Of a stretch of 64,000 bases of DNA, positions 34,616 through 45,445 are shown piece after piece (position 1 is the stretch's first letter; every line of letters starts with the position of its first letter). The notes beneath the pieces were generated by a model. The model was not told the origin of the DNA. It searched no databases and saw only the letters and a list, made by a program, of their open reading frames with translations. Location: positions 38,503,175-38,567,174 of the forward strand of contig CM047426.1 of NCBI GenBank assembly GCA_026168455.1, written 5' to 3'. A program made the position numbers and the translations under genes. This DNA comes from Theocolax elegans. Lineage: Eukaryota; Arthropoda; Insecta; Hymenoptera; Cerocephalidae.

Positions 34616-36211
34616 GTATATATATGTATATATATATATATCTCTATAATATATAAATATTTCCGCCGCCGCCGCCGTGTCTAAGAATTCAGAATTCAAC
34701 ATATATATATATGTTTTATATATATATGTCATATATATGTTATATATATATATATGTTATATATATGTCATACATATATGTTATATATATGTTATATATA
34801 TATGTCATATATATATAAGTGTGTGTGTGCGCATATGTGTGTGTGTGTGCGTGTGTGTGCGCGTGCGCGTGCGTGTGCGTGTGCGTGAGTGTGTGTGTGT
34901 GCGTGTGCGTGTGCGTGTGAACATACACTTTTCCAAATATCCATATGTGATATATACAATGGGTTAAAAATTAAATACATTAATTATTACATTTTTAAGA
35001 TAATGGCAAAAGAAAATTCAAATTTTAACAGTGGCACTATAAAATACGAATTACATTTCAAAAGTTTTTCGAAAATTATTATTTTAGTAGTTTTTAATTT
35101 AAATATTATTCAAATCAAATTTAAAAATTGTTTGGAGATTACGTATATTTATATAAAACAATGTTTTAAATAAACAAGTATGTATTATTAGAAACAAAAG
35201 GTTATTTAAGGTATGCCTTTGTGTATAATAATTAAAATAAATATATGGGCTCTGTAACTAAAGGGAAAAATAAATTGGATATAATTATGGATTAAAACGC
35301 AAATTTTGAAAGAGGGTGCAAATTACGAATTACGGGAGAAATGGAAGAAACAGGTTTTTATTTATATACCGCTAAAATGTTATAAATAATTCTTTAAAAC
35401 TAATACAAAAATTAATTTAATTAAGAAGAAAGTTTAGTTACTCTAAAAGTACAAAATATTAATGACTAATAGAACTCTTGGCGATGACTTAAATAAATTA
35501 ATTTTAGGAGGTAAAGTTCTATTTAGATCCGTTTAAAATAATCTAAAATTTTAATAGGTTTTTACTAAATACTACAATTAAGTATATGCACTTTACTATT
35601 TTTGGTAAGTTAATTGTTCATTACCACATATATATATTATATATATTACACCTTTGGTGTAAGTTATGTCCTAAAATACGTGAAAATTAGTGATTTTATG
35701 AGGTTTATGAGGCATAACTTACAACAGCGGTCTTGGCCGATAAGCTAACCCAAACCATTCGAAAGCTCGCGAAAAATGTGAACTATTGAGAGGTGTTAGA
35801 TTAAAATCGATTATGGTGTGGTAGCCTTTTTTTGATATTCAATATGTCCGGGTGTTCTATCTCTTCGAGATTTCAAAATTAAGAAATGTAACCAGGGTAG
35901 ATAAGTTCTAAAGATTAATTTAAACAAAAGTTGTTTGTAATGTTTTTTCAAAAAAATCAACATATTTTGAGATAAATGGCTTTAAAAATAGAAGTTTTTC
36001 TAAAAAATTGAAAAATTTCCACTTTTAATGGTCGAATAACTCTTAAGCAAATTATTTTTAACACTTAAATTTTTTTTGTATGTTCTGGAAGATGTTTTGA
36101 TTTAAAATTTTCATCGTACCACTTGACGTGAAATAGCCCATATATATGTATATATATGTATGTATGTATGTGGGTGTCTGTGCGTGCGGCGGAATATTTA
36201 TATAATATATA
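34616..36211 (+). repeat. Interspersed repeat R1, copy 2 (left part)
   Basis: Collinear with 18966-21150 but shorter: TA/GT tracts (34690-34920), then a block matching 19585-20318. Next comes an unrelated 35640-35848 stretch with inverted TGTAAGTTATG/CATAACTTACA, and then the right end of the MITE-like element (35848-36140). It continues after element B at 41756. Confidence 0.7.
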
Positions 36212-36546
36212 CGTAAGGAATATCCTTAGTCTATTTGAATTGCGCGCGTGTAGGTCGGTAAATCAAATCTTTTAATATACCGACAGGTAAAATTTGCAGA
36301 TAAGAATTGGCACGTGTCAATTAGTGCGGTTAATAAAGATATACCGAAAACAATGAATAAAACTTTATAAAAGTAATCTAAAGACAACCTTGTGAATAAT
36401 AACATTGAATGTTGTTTCTTTGTTATTTACAGGTAAATAAACATTATTTATTAAGTATGTAATTATATTTTGTATAAAATAATAAAATTCTTTGTTATTT
36501 ACAGAGAAACAATTCATGTATTATTCTAACCTATAACCTATGAACA
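36212..36546 (+). repeat. 5' LTR of element B
   Basis: 335 bp, (C)GTAAGGAATATCC...CTATGAACA. Contains a TATA box, TATAAAAG, at 36366-36373. Confidence 0.9.
36407..36417 (+). promoter_or_regulatory. Possible self-primer sequence in the LTR of B
   Basis: GAATGTTGTTT lies ~41 bases after the TATA box, near the expected 5' end of the transcript. It is the exact reverse complement of AAACAACATTC at 36552-36562, six bases after the LTR. This is the arrangement of self-primed Tf1-like elements. No tRNA-complementary TGG-type PBS is visible. Confidence 0.5.
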
Positions 36547-36551
36547 TTATA

Positions 36552-36562
36552 AAACAACATTC
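36552..36562 (+). promoter_or_regulatory. Candidate primer-binding site of element B (self-priming)
   Basis: AAACAACATTC, complementary over 11 bases to 36407-36417 of the LTR. Only 31 bases separate the LTR from the gag ATG. Confidence 0.5.
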
Positions 36563-36577
36563 TCGTTGAAAATCACA

Positions 36578-37620
36578 ATGGACAAGTTGCAATTTAAGTT
36601 TACGTTGCTAGAAGCCTCGGATGGAAAATCCAACATATTATGTGTAACCAGACTCACCACGCCAGACGGTCGAGTGTATAAAATTCCACACGATTACATG
36701 AATGCAATCTACCACGAGGAGCTCGCTAAAACGCCTACGTTTAATAAGGTAAAGAAAGCATTAAAACAAAGACACCAAATGAGACAAGTATGGATTACTT
36801 TAACTAAAGAATTAAAAAATACTTATTTTGATAAAGAAGGAAATGTACAATTTAACGATGAATATTTAGAAGAATTGATTGAAAACAAAAATACTAGTGA
36901 CGTGACAGCGAATGCAGCAGAAATACCATTAGTACAACTATTACAGAAATTACTTGAAAAAAGCGAAGAAAAATCGGAAAAATAAACATTGGAAAATTAG
37001 CTAAAGAATTTACAATTGAAAAATTTGATGGTAAAAATTCGAATGCGAATCAATGGATGATTGAATTTGAAAAAGAATGTGAACGGTTTGATTTAAACAT
37101 TGATAACAAAAAAATTGAAATTTTAAAATCTTTTATGGAAAAGGGGGCCGCAGATTGGTATAGTTGTACACTTCTCAAGCTTACAATTGAAGCAAATTGG
37201 GAAGAGTGGAAACAAAATTTTTGTAATACATTTGCCAGTAAAGGATGGTCTCAAATAAAATATGCATTAGCATTTAAATATCAGACAGGTTCATTGTTAG
37301 AATACTCTATAAAAAAAGAAAAAATTTTATTGCTAGTAAGAAAAACTATTGACAATGAAACGTTGATAGATCTGATTGCTATAGGTCTGCCAAATTATAT
37401 AATTGATAAAATTGATAGAGAAAAATTAACAAAAACTGAAGACCTACATAATGAAATAAGTAAATTAGAACATTTAATGTACAAAAAAAATTTAGATATG
37501 AAAAAGAATAAACCAAACACAAAAGAGAAAAGTGAAAAAACACCTTGCAAAATATGTAAAGAAAAAGAAAAAGGAACACGTTTCATTCTGAAACTGAATG
37601 CTGGTTTAAAGATCAAAAAA
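36578..37620 (+). pseudogene. gag: gag of element B
   Basis: Starts at ATG 36578 (MDKLQFKFTLLEASDG). The first frame stops at 36985 in an A-run. The protein sense continues one base out of phase with KLAKEFTIEKFDGKNSNANQ and a Trp-rich capsid-like core (WMIEFEKECERFDL, GAADWYSCTLL, WEEWKQNFCNTF). The end has CKICKEKEKGTRF. One base is missing before what would be an HxxxxCW sequence completing an unusual long CCHC-type knuckle. The same loss occurs in the downstream duplicate, so it is probably not a random read error. Confidence 0.75.
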
Positions 37621-38610
37621 TAGAATTAATAAAGTCAAACAAGTAAATAATTTACTTTAGGACGTAGAACTAAGTGATGAAAATCCAAAAAACTAATAAT
37701 ACCACCATTGATTGAACTCCCAATAAAATAAATGATATTTTAAAAATATCTGCTATCTATGATCCAGGATCAAATGTTACATAATAAATTCAAATTACTA
37801 AATTTAAAATCTACAAATAATGATATAAAAAAGAAAAAACAAATTGAGAACACTTAATGGTGTGTACTAATAGGATTAGATTGTATAAAGAAATTCAGAC
37901 TGATAAAAAAAGAAAAAATTTTATTGCTAGTAAGAAAAACTATTGACAATGAAACGTTGATAGATCTGATTGCTATAGGTCTGCCAAATTATATAATTGA
38001 AAATTGATAGAGAAAAATTAACAAAAACTGAAGACCTACATAATGAAATAAGTAAATTAGAACATTTAATGTACAAAAAAAATTTAGATATGAAAAAGAA
38101 TAAACCAAACACAAAAGAGAAAAGTGAAAAAACACCTTGCAAAATATGTAAGAAAAAGAAAAAGGAACACGTTTCATTCTGAAACTGAATGCTGGTTTAA
38201 AGATCAAAAAATAGAATTAATAAAGTCAAACAAGTAAATAATTTAACTTTAGACGTAGAACTAAGTGATGAAAATCCAAAAAACTAATAATACCACCATT
38301 GATTGAACTCCCAATAAAATTAAATGATATTTTAAAAATATCTGCTATCTATGATCCAGGATCAAATGTTACATTAATAAATTCAAAATTACTAAATTTA
38401 AAATCTACAAATAATGATATAAAAAAAGAAAAAACAAATTTGAGAACACTTAATGGTGTGTATAAAACAGATGGATTAATAAAAATAAAAATAAAGATTC
38501 TAAATATAGAGGATCACATGAATGTGTTCATAATAAACAATAAAAATTTCAAACATGACTTTCTAATAGGATTAGATTGTATAAAGAAATTCAGACTGAT
38601 ACAAAATGAA
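37312..38610 (+). repeat. ~592-bp imperfect duplication inside element B
   Basis: Sequence from 37312 (AAAAAAGAAAAAATTTTATT) starts again near 37904. The first copy has several one-base losses (37660-37860) and a ~120-base internal deletion relative to the second, then jumps back. It spans the end of gag and the start of protease. Confidence 0.8.
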
Positions 38611-39126
38611 AAATTAGAGATAGAACAAAAACATTCCGAATCTAATGATATAATAAATGAGTATCAAATCAATTTTAATGAACACATTGAAATAAGCACC
38701 TTCAACGTTTCAACAAACCACTTAAAACGTGATGAAGAAAAAGTAATAAAGAACCTAATAGACAAATATAAAAATATATTTGCAAAAGATAAATATGATA
38801 TAGGTACTGTAAAAGATTACGAAGCTAGAATAGATTTGACAATAGATAAATACTGTAGTAAAAGACCATATAAATGTACAATCGAAGATAAAAAAGAAAT
38901 AGAAGAACAAATTTCACAATTACTTAAAAGAAACCTAATAGAAGAATCATACAGCCCATTTGCTGCTCCAGTAACGTTAGCTTATAAAAGAGATGAAAAT
39001 AAAAAATCTAGATTATGCATAGATTTTAGAGATTTAAATAAAATCATAATTCCTCAATCACAACCGTTTCCACTGATTGAAGACCTAGTAATAAAGACAA
39101 GAAATTGCAGTTTTTTTCAAAACTAG
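38299..39126 (+). CDS. pol: Protease and N-terminal RT of element B
   Basis: The frame opens in the protease. SAIYDPGSNVTLIN has the catalytic Asp at 38352, in a DPGS context rather than the usual DTGA/DSGA. HDFLIGLDCIKKFRL follows, as expected for the second conserved protease segment. RT begins with AKDKYDIGTVKDYEARIDL, ...LIEESYSPFAAPV and SRLCIDFRDLNKI. The frame ends at 39126 because a T-run at ~39108-39115 is one base short. Adding that base in thought continues directly into the next frame. Confidence 0.85.
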   Translation: MIELPIKLNDILKISAIYDPGSNVTLINSKLLNLKSTNNDIKKEKTNLRTLNGVYKTDGLIKIKIKILNIEDHMNVFIINNKNFKHDFLIGLDCIKKFRLIQNEKLEIEQKHSESNDIINEYQINFNEHIEISTFNVSTNHLKRDEEKVIKNLIDKYKNIFAKDKYDIGTVKDYEARIDLTIDKYCSKRPYKCTIEDKKEIEEQISQLLKRNLIEESYSPFAAPVTLAYKRDENKKSRLCIDFRDLNKIIIPQSQPFPLIEDLVIKTRNCSFFQN

Positions 39127-41315
39127 ATATAAATTCAGCATTTTGGTCTATCCCTTTACGAATTGAAGACAGAAGAAAAACAGGCTTTGTGACCCAAGAA
39201 GGTCATTTTCAATGGACCTGTTTACCATTTGGTTTAAAAACATCACCAGCTATCTTCCAAAGAATTTTAAGCAATATAATAAGAAAAAATAATTTATCAA
39301 ATTTTACAGTCAATTACATAGATGATATATTAATATTTTCAAAATCTTTCAAAGAACATGTAGACCATCTATCAAAACTATTAGATGCAATTATGAAGGA
39401 AGGATTCCGATTGAAACTGTCAAAGTGCACATTTGCACTGGACTCTGTGCAATACTTAGGACATATAATTAAACATAACTCAATTTCTCCGATAAAAGAT
39501 AATTTAATTTCCATAAGAAACTTTCCGGTCCCAGAAAATAAGAAAAATGTTCGACAATTTCTAGGAAAAATCAACTTTTATAACGAATATGTACCAAAAA
39601 CGTCTCTAATTTTAGAACCGCTGCATAACCTATTAAGAAAAAATCAAAAATTTGTTTGGTCAAAAGAATGTCAAGAAGCGTTCGAATACATGAAAAATTT
39701 CCTTTGCACTCAACCAGTATTAACTATATTTGATCCAGACTTACCAATACACATATACACAGATGCAAGTTTAAAAGGTATAGGTGCAATATTAAAACAA
39801 CCACAATTAAACGAGAATCCAATAACTGAAAAACCAGTAGCATACTTTTCAAAAAAACTGAATGAATCACAAAAAAGAAAAAAAGCAATTTACTTAGAAT
39901 GTATAGCAATAAAAGAAACAGTAAAGTATTGGCAACACTGGCTTATAGGCAAACATTTTAAAGTATTTTCAGATCATAAACCATTAGAAAAAATGAATAT
40001 AAAATCGAGAACAGATGAAGAGCTAGGCGATCTTACCTATTATTTATCACAGTTTGATTTCAAAATAATATACCGTCCAGGTAAAGATAATTTAGAAGCA
40101 GACTGCTTAAGCAGAAATCCAGTATTAGAGTCTGAAGAAGACGAAGAGGATAAATTGAAGATTGTAAACTTAATTAGTTTAGAAGATATTTTAGAGAATC
40201 AAAAAAAAAATAAAGAGATAGAATCCAACAAAGACAAACTAAAGTATAAAAATAATTTGTATTATAAAAAATCAAGAAACAAAGATAAAATTTTCTTATC
40301 AGAAGAATTTAGTAAACAATTAATAAAAGACACGCATAAGAAATTTTGTCATATTGGAATAAACCAAATGAAAAATAAGATACTGCCGTATTATACAGCA
40401 ACAAATATATCTGAAAATATAAAGAAAGCCTGTAGATGTTGCGAAGTATGTATACAAAATAAGTCAAGAAGGCAAGACAAAATTGGGTTAATGTCACACC
40501 TTGGCCCTGCAAAAAAACCTTTTGAAATAGTCTCTATCGATACAATAGGTGGATTCGGTGGCTTAAGATCTACAAAAAAATATTTACATCTCTTAGTAGA
40601 TCACTTTACAAGATATGCTTGCATATTGACATCAAAAACACAAAATGCAAATGATTTCATTAAATTAACAGAAAATGTACTACGAGACCATAATATTCAA
40701 ATACTTCTAACAGATCAATATCCAGGTATAAATTCTAAAGAATTCAAAAATTTCTTAGAAGAAAAAGGGGTTACAATGATCTTTACAGGAATTAATGCAC
40801 CATTATCGAACGGTCTAAACGAAAGACTTAACCAAACTTTAGTAAATAAAATAAGATGTGCGATAAACGAAGAAAAAAAGAAGTGTGGATGGACAACTAT
40901 AGCAAGAAATTGCATAAACCAATACAATGAGACCGAGCACACGGTAACAAAATTTAGTCCGAAATATTTATTAAATGGTGAAGATACATCAGCACTACCA
41001 AATGAACTAAAAAAGAATAGAGATTATAATCAACTGGAAAACGATAGAGAAACTGCATTTAAAAACAGTATAAAATACCATGAATATAATAAGAAATTAT
41101 ATGACAAAAATAGAAAAGAACACGAATTTATGTTAGGAGATTTAGTATACATTGAAAATGGTAACCGAATGAACCGAAAGAAATTGGATATGCTAAGAAT
41201 CGGGCCATACAAGATTTTAAAGAAGATATCAAACTCAATGTATGAAGTTAATACAGGACACAAAAAGTTAGAATCAAATTTATTCCATATTTCAAAATTA
41301 ACTCCATCTCCTTAA
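39105..41315 (+). CDS. pol: RT, RNase H and integrase of element B
   Basis: Continues pol: FSKLDINSAFWSIPL, LPFGLKTSPAIFQRIL, then YIDD at 39315. RNase H has IYTDASLKGIGAIL and FSDHKPLEKMN. The integrase zinc finger is HKKFCHIGINQMKN with CCEVCIQNK. Core residues are D (SIDTIGG, 40539), D (TDQYPGI, 40713) and E (GLNERLNQ, 40821), the last two 36 codons apart. The C-terminus has LRIGPYKILKKIS, a GPY/F module. 736 codons, intact to TAA 41315. It lies 105 bases before the 3' LTR. RT with YIDD is normal for Gypsy elements. Confidence 0.92.
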   Translation: MQFFSKLDINSAFWSIPLRIEDRRKTGFVTQEGHFQWTCLPFGLKTSPAIFQRILSNIIRKNNLSNFTVNYIDDILIFSKSFKEHVDHLSKLLDAIMKEGFRLKLSKCTFALDSVQYLGHIIKHNSISPIKDNLISIRNFPVPENKKNVRQFLGKINFYNEYVPKTSLILEPLHNLLRKNQKFVWSKECQEAFEYMKNFLCTQPVLTIFDPDLPIHIYTDASLKGIGAILKQPQLNENPITEKPVAYFSKKLNESQKRKKAIYLECIAIKETVKYWQHWLIGKHFKVFSDHKPLEKMNIKSRTDEELGDLTYYLSQFDFKIIYRPGKDNLEADCLSRNPVLESEEDEEDKLKIVNLISLEDILENQKKNKEIESNKDKLKYKNNLYYKKSRNKDKIFLSEEFSKQLIKDTHKKFCHIGINQMKNKILPYYTATNISENIKKACRCCEVCIQNKSRRQDKIGLMSHLGPAKKPFEIVSIDTIGGFGGLRSTKKYLHLLVDHFTRYACILTSKTQNANDFIKLTENVLRDHNIQILLTDQYPGINSKEFKNFLEEKGVTMIFTGINAPLSNGLNERLNQTLVNKIRCAINEEKKKCGWTTIARNCINQYNETEHTVTKFSPKYLLNGEDTSALPNELKKNRDYNQLENDRETAFKNSIKYHEYNKKLYDKNRKEHEFMLGDLVYIENGNRMNRKKLDMLRIGPYKILKKISNSMYEVNTGHKKLESNLFHISKLTPSP

Positions 41316-41410
41316 CTCAAAGGTGATAACTACTAAGTGGTATATAATAGTCTATATTATTTTGTAATTATTATTAGTTATACCAAATTTTTGTACCAAA
41401 AATGTCTCCA

Positions 41411-41420
41411 GGAGGGGAGA
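41411..41420 (+). promoter_or_regulatory. Polypurine tract of element B
   Basis: GGAGGGGAGA directly before the 3' LTR. Confidence 0.8.
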
Positions 41421-41754
41421 TGTAAGGAATATCCTTAGTCTATTTGAATTGCGCGCGTGTAGGTCGGTAAATCAAATCTTTTAATATACCGACAGGTAAA
41501 ATTTGCAGATAAGAATTGGCACGTGTCAATTAGTGCGGTTAATAAAGATATACCGAAAACAATGAATAAAACTTTATAAAAGTAATCTAAAGACAACCTT
41601 GTGAATAATAACATTGAATGTTGTTTCTTTGTTATTTACAGGTAAATAAACATTATTTATTAAGTATGTAATTATATTTTGTATAAAATAATAAAATTCT
41701 TTGTTATTTACAGAGAAACAATTCATGTATTATTCTAACCTATAACCTATGAAC

Positions 41755-41755
<1 letters not shown>
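41421..41755 (+). repeat. 3' LTR of element B
   Basis: 335 bp, TGTAAGGAATATCC...CTATGAACA, followed by a TA tract of R1. Confidence 0.92.
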
Positions 41756-41790
<35 letters not shown>

Positions 41791-42046
41791 AAAATTGTTT
41801 TTTCAAGAATACATAATATATATATTTTTTCCGTGCGCAAAAAAAAAGTTGTGAACATAACTTGAAAGAATGTGTATTTGTTTACTCATTCTTGATAAAA
41901 CTCATAAAATTTTTAAACGTATACTCAATAATAATAACGGATCTAAAATTGAATGTAATGCTTTAAATACAAATGCAAAATTGTTTGAAGATGAAATAAA
42001 CATTAAACAAGTATAACATACACTTTTCCAAATATCCATATGATAT
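41756..42046 (+). repeat. Interspersed repeat R1, copy 2 (right part)
   Basis: Collinear with 21150-21415 (TTTTAAAATTGTTTTTTCAA, AAAAAAAAAGTTGTGAACAT). It stops abruptly at GATATATA, where element E begins. Confidence 0.75.
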
Positions 42047-42049
42047 ATA

Positions 42050-42840
42050 TCAATATCGATTGTCACGGTCGCTCTCAGTGTTCCCAGCATACGGTTCAAT
42101 TTGCCTGTAGCTGTACGAAACAGAGAGCGACTCGGCGCTAGACGACTTGAATACCGTTCCGCCACTCGCGGGCCGACGAACGAGCGAGTTGCACCGGGAT
42201 CGAGGAGTGCTTTGTATTTCTCCCCACTCATTTCGATGCAAAGAAAGTTGCGATTTTCTGTTTGAACACCTGAAACGATAACTTCCTCTTCGCTTTCCGG
42301 GTCATCCGTCACCACACGCTCGCGCCGCCGATCCTCTCGATCAGCGCACGGCTTGGCTCCCACCTCATCACCTTTCGGCAACACACGACCTTCATCTCGC
42401 GGCTCCCCACTTGTCAAGGCCCGAATGGGTTCTCCCCATACACTCGAGGGAATAACTCGCTTTCCCTCACTCGCTGCACTTTTCGCAAGCAGCCGACATG
42501 CTTCTTCGACCGCGCGCTCATGCTCGATACTCAAGCGCTTCTCGATATCGGCCAAACGAGCCTCCTCGGTATTAACCGGGTTCTCACTCGGCTCAGTTCG
42601 GCTGCGCCGCTCCCCCCTCTCGGCGCTCTCGTCTACTCGGCCCGACTCGGCCTCGCCACGCTTTTCCCGCTTTTCGCACGCGCCGCCTGTCACACATCCT
42701 CGGGGCGCGCCACTTGTCACACTTCCACGGGGTACACAACTCTCACTCCTCCTCACCGCACTGCCAGTTGTTTGACGCCACGGCTCGCCAGGGGAAACAG
42801 AGATTTTTACTTTCTCTGCTCCCCCGTCCGCCCGTTTCCC
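42050..42840 (-). pseudogene. pol: Protease region of element E (truncated pol)
   Basis: Minus-strand frame, -1 relative to gag, entered at the slippery site 42834-42840. A long Arg/Glu-rich, probably coiled-coil linker (ARLADIEKRLSIEHERAVEE) precedes the protease. KYKALLDPGATRSFVGPRVA contains the catalytic Asp in DPGA. Sequence continues to GTLRATVTI and is cut at ~42047. The frame remains open into R1 to 41902, giving a meaningless chimeric tail. Confidence 0.75.
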
Positions 42841-44558
42841 GCCCGGATAGAATAAGCCGAGCATTCCCGATTCACACAATCACGGGCGGTGACTCCCGGT
42901 GCGTTACACAATTGGCACGACACACTCGTCACTTTCTTTATAGAAGGACACTCTCGAGCAGTATGGCCGCTTCCCCGGTATTTAAAACACACAATCTCCG
43001 GGCACTCCGACGCACGGTGACCTACCGCTTGACACGTATAGCAAGCGCCTACGAACTCGCCACCTTGCGGCGGGGTGCGCGGGCGTGCCGTCGGACCCGA
43101 GCTCCCGCCTCCAGGCCGGCTATAGCCAGCCGAAGCAGACGCTCGGTAGCCATGTTGCTCTCGCACGGGTTTCCCCGCTTGCTGTGGGAACCAACGCGCC
43201 ACCACGTGCGCGTACGACGGTTGTGCTTTGGCACCACCGTTCGCTCTCAGCTGATTCACACGTGGGGCTCCCTTAGCATTTAACTCTGCATCGCGCGCTC
43301 TCTCACACTCACGCGAAGATTGACTTGCACTCGAGTCACTATCCGTCGCCACGGCCTTTTTCTTCTTTTTCTTCGACTGCTTAGACTTCTTTTCGCTGCA
43401 GTCAACTCGACTCGGCTCGGCCTTTTCTTTGCGCCCTCTTACTCTTGCTCTCGGTTGCCGATTTTACCGTTACCGCCGCAACCTTTGCCTTTGGCGCCGT
43501 CGGACAAGCCGCACCCGGCAGATGCATTTTCTCGGCCGGCGGGGGCGGTACGTATCGACTGTCGAGCGTCTTTTGACGTTCGAACCGTTGTCCGTACCGC
43601 TCAATGTCACGAAAATCCATCACTACGCGGTCGCTCATTGCGCGGCGATAGTCCGGGTGCAGGTAAACGATCCGCACCACTTCTTCACTCCGCGGGGGAT
43701 GAGTGAAGCGGGAGAGGAGATACTTGACGCTCAGTATATAGGAGTTCACGCTTTCTCCTTTACCTTGCGTGCGGCGTAAAAGATCTTCGTAAAGATCACC
43801 GCTATTGTACCTCCTCACGAACTGATTTCGGAATTCCCGCTCGAAATCAGTCCATGAGTGCAGCTCCGGTTTCTCCGTTCAAAACCAGCGCGCCGCCCGC
43901 TTTTTGAAAATGCAATGCAGCGCATGCATCCAAACAGTCGGGGACGCCGTTGATCCCGAGCGGCAATCGTTCAGCTGATCGCAATTGTGGGAGGTAGCCT
44001 GAGCGCTCCCGCTCCCACCGGCACGTACTCATCACGCTCTCGCCACGTGTACGGCTCACTCTCGCACGTGGCCACGGGGACTGCTACCTGTTGCGGCTGC
44101 ATTAACGCATAAGCAGCCGACGGCGTGCGGGGGGACTGCTTACCCCCTCCCCTCCCCTCGCTCGACTCGAGAGGACCGGCCGCTTCGTCAAGCAGCGCTG
44201 TCGCCTGTGCTTCCACCGTTGCTCTAGGCGGCTGCCCCCTCTTCTTCTTCACTTTACCCGAGAGGTCTACCCCTCCGCCCTCTCTCATCGGCTCTACGTC
44301 TCCGCGCAGTCTGTCACTCTCTCCTCCTTCGGCATCCCACTCGAACCACGGGATTTGCGTGTTCGACGGTTCTATTTCTCGCAGAATAGCACGCAACAAC
44401 CGATCACGCAGTACGGGCATTTCCCCCACTACGCTGCAACCACGCTCACGTAGGCTCTCACACATGGCGTCATCACCGAGTAAATAAACACTTCTCTTGA
44501 CCGTCCTTCGTTCTCGGGACGCCATGAGGTCGAGCATTGTTTGCATGTGACTTTGCAT
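42807..44558 (-). pseudogene. gag: gag of element E
   Basis: Starts MQSHMQTMLDLMASRERR at 44558 (minus). The first frame runs to 43971. A capsid-like segment follows in another frame (43818-43402: DLYEDLLRRTQGKGESVNSY, FTHPPRSEEVVRIVYLHPDY). A third frame (43352-42807) holds three knuckles: CYTCQAVGHRASEC (canonical), CFKYRGSGHTAREC (second Cys replaced by Tyr) and CQLCNAPGVTARDC (Val in the His position). It ends RTGEQRK then TAA. Two shifts separate the pieces. These knuckles would bind element RNA. Confidence 0.75.
42834..42840 (-). promoter_or_regulatory. -1 ribosomal frameshift slippery site, element E
   Basis: Minus strand reads G GGA AAC in gag phase (codons GCG GGA AAC GGG), 25 bases before the gag stop. 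A -1 slip gives the protease frame. Same heptamer and place as in element A. Confidence 0.7.
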
Positions 44559-44749
44559 GCTCGAGCCGGTTTATTTACTCGTGTAGCCTTTTGTCACCAA
44601 ACACCACTCTCGTATTACACGCGCTAACACACAATATCGCCACACACACAATATATTATTAATAATAATATTATTTTGCTCGATCGCGTACGCACTAACT
44701 GTCCCAATTTTCGCGCCACACAATAATAATTATTTGCCAGTAACCAGTA

Positions 44750-44764
44750 GCCCCACGTTGGGCG
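44750..44764 (-). promoter_or_regulatory. Primer-binding-site-like sequence of element E
   Basis: Minus strand CGCCCAACGTGGGGC directly after LTR end TTCA. It resembles tRNA-Lys-type Gypsy sites but lacks the first TGG bases, so it is weaker than in A. Confidence 0.5.
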
Positions 44765-45104
44765 TGAATCTGCGACACGGTATTTTGCGCCAACCGAAAG
44801 ATCGGCAACAAAATTTACCGTTTCCGCGTCGTAGAATGTAAGTTCACTTATACTTACTATTTTTCCGCCGGGCTGTTATTCCCAGAGGGAATTCCGGCTT
44901 CTGGCGTCACCTTCTTCGGGATGGGAAGGTGTATAATTATTATTGAGTAAATAAATAATACCCGATTAAATAATAATTAATCTTTAATAACCCACTTTAT
45001 TTGTACAAAATAATAAATGTTTAATTGCACGCGCGCTAATTATATACAACGGGAATACACTCTCGCCGCGACAATATACTCGCCCGCGACACACACACGT
45101 GCAC

Positions 45105-45140
<36 letters not shown>

Positions 45141-45412
45141 GCGCTCACACTCTATCTCTATCTCGCTTGCACGCGGTACCGGTGAAAGGCGGCGAGTCCA
45201 CTCGCTCTGCCGTTTCACGGAAGCGCGGCACTAATTCCTCGGTGTATCTCACCACTCGATAACTCGGGACGGCGTAATGCTGCGCGCACGAATACGTTGC
45301 CGTTACCGCAATCGGCTGACAACGAATAATATTCGTATTCGCCCTCTTTCTCTCTCTCTCTCTCACACGCCTATCCGTTTCGACACTTCACTACCCGTAC
45401 GCGATGCTATTT

Positions 45413-45445
<33 letters not shown>

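Larger units (their letters stand above)
36212..41755 (+). mobile_element. Ty3/Gypsy LTR retrotransposon, element B (5.5 kb)
   Basis: Two 335-bp LTRs (36212-36546, 41421-41755) enclose gag, protease, RT, RNase H and integrase. The LTRs look identical except that the first base of the 5' copy is C instead of T. Inserted in a TA tract of repeat R1: the uninterrupted version lies near 21140, so the target is TATA-like and its duplication cannot be measured. Most breaks in the frames are single-base homopolymer losses. Confidence 0.9.

Noticed and set aside
34677..34980. Open frames rich in Cys/Val/His/Thr
   Set aside because: Translations of GT/TA simple sequence in the second R1 copy.
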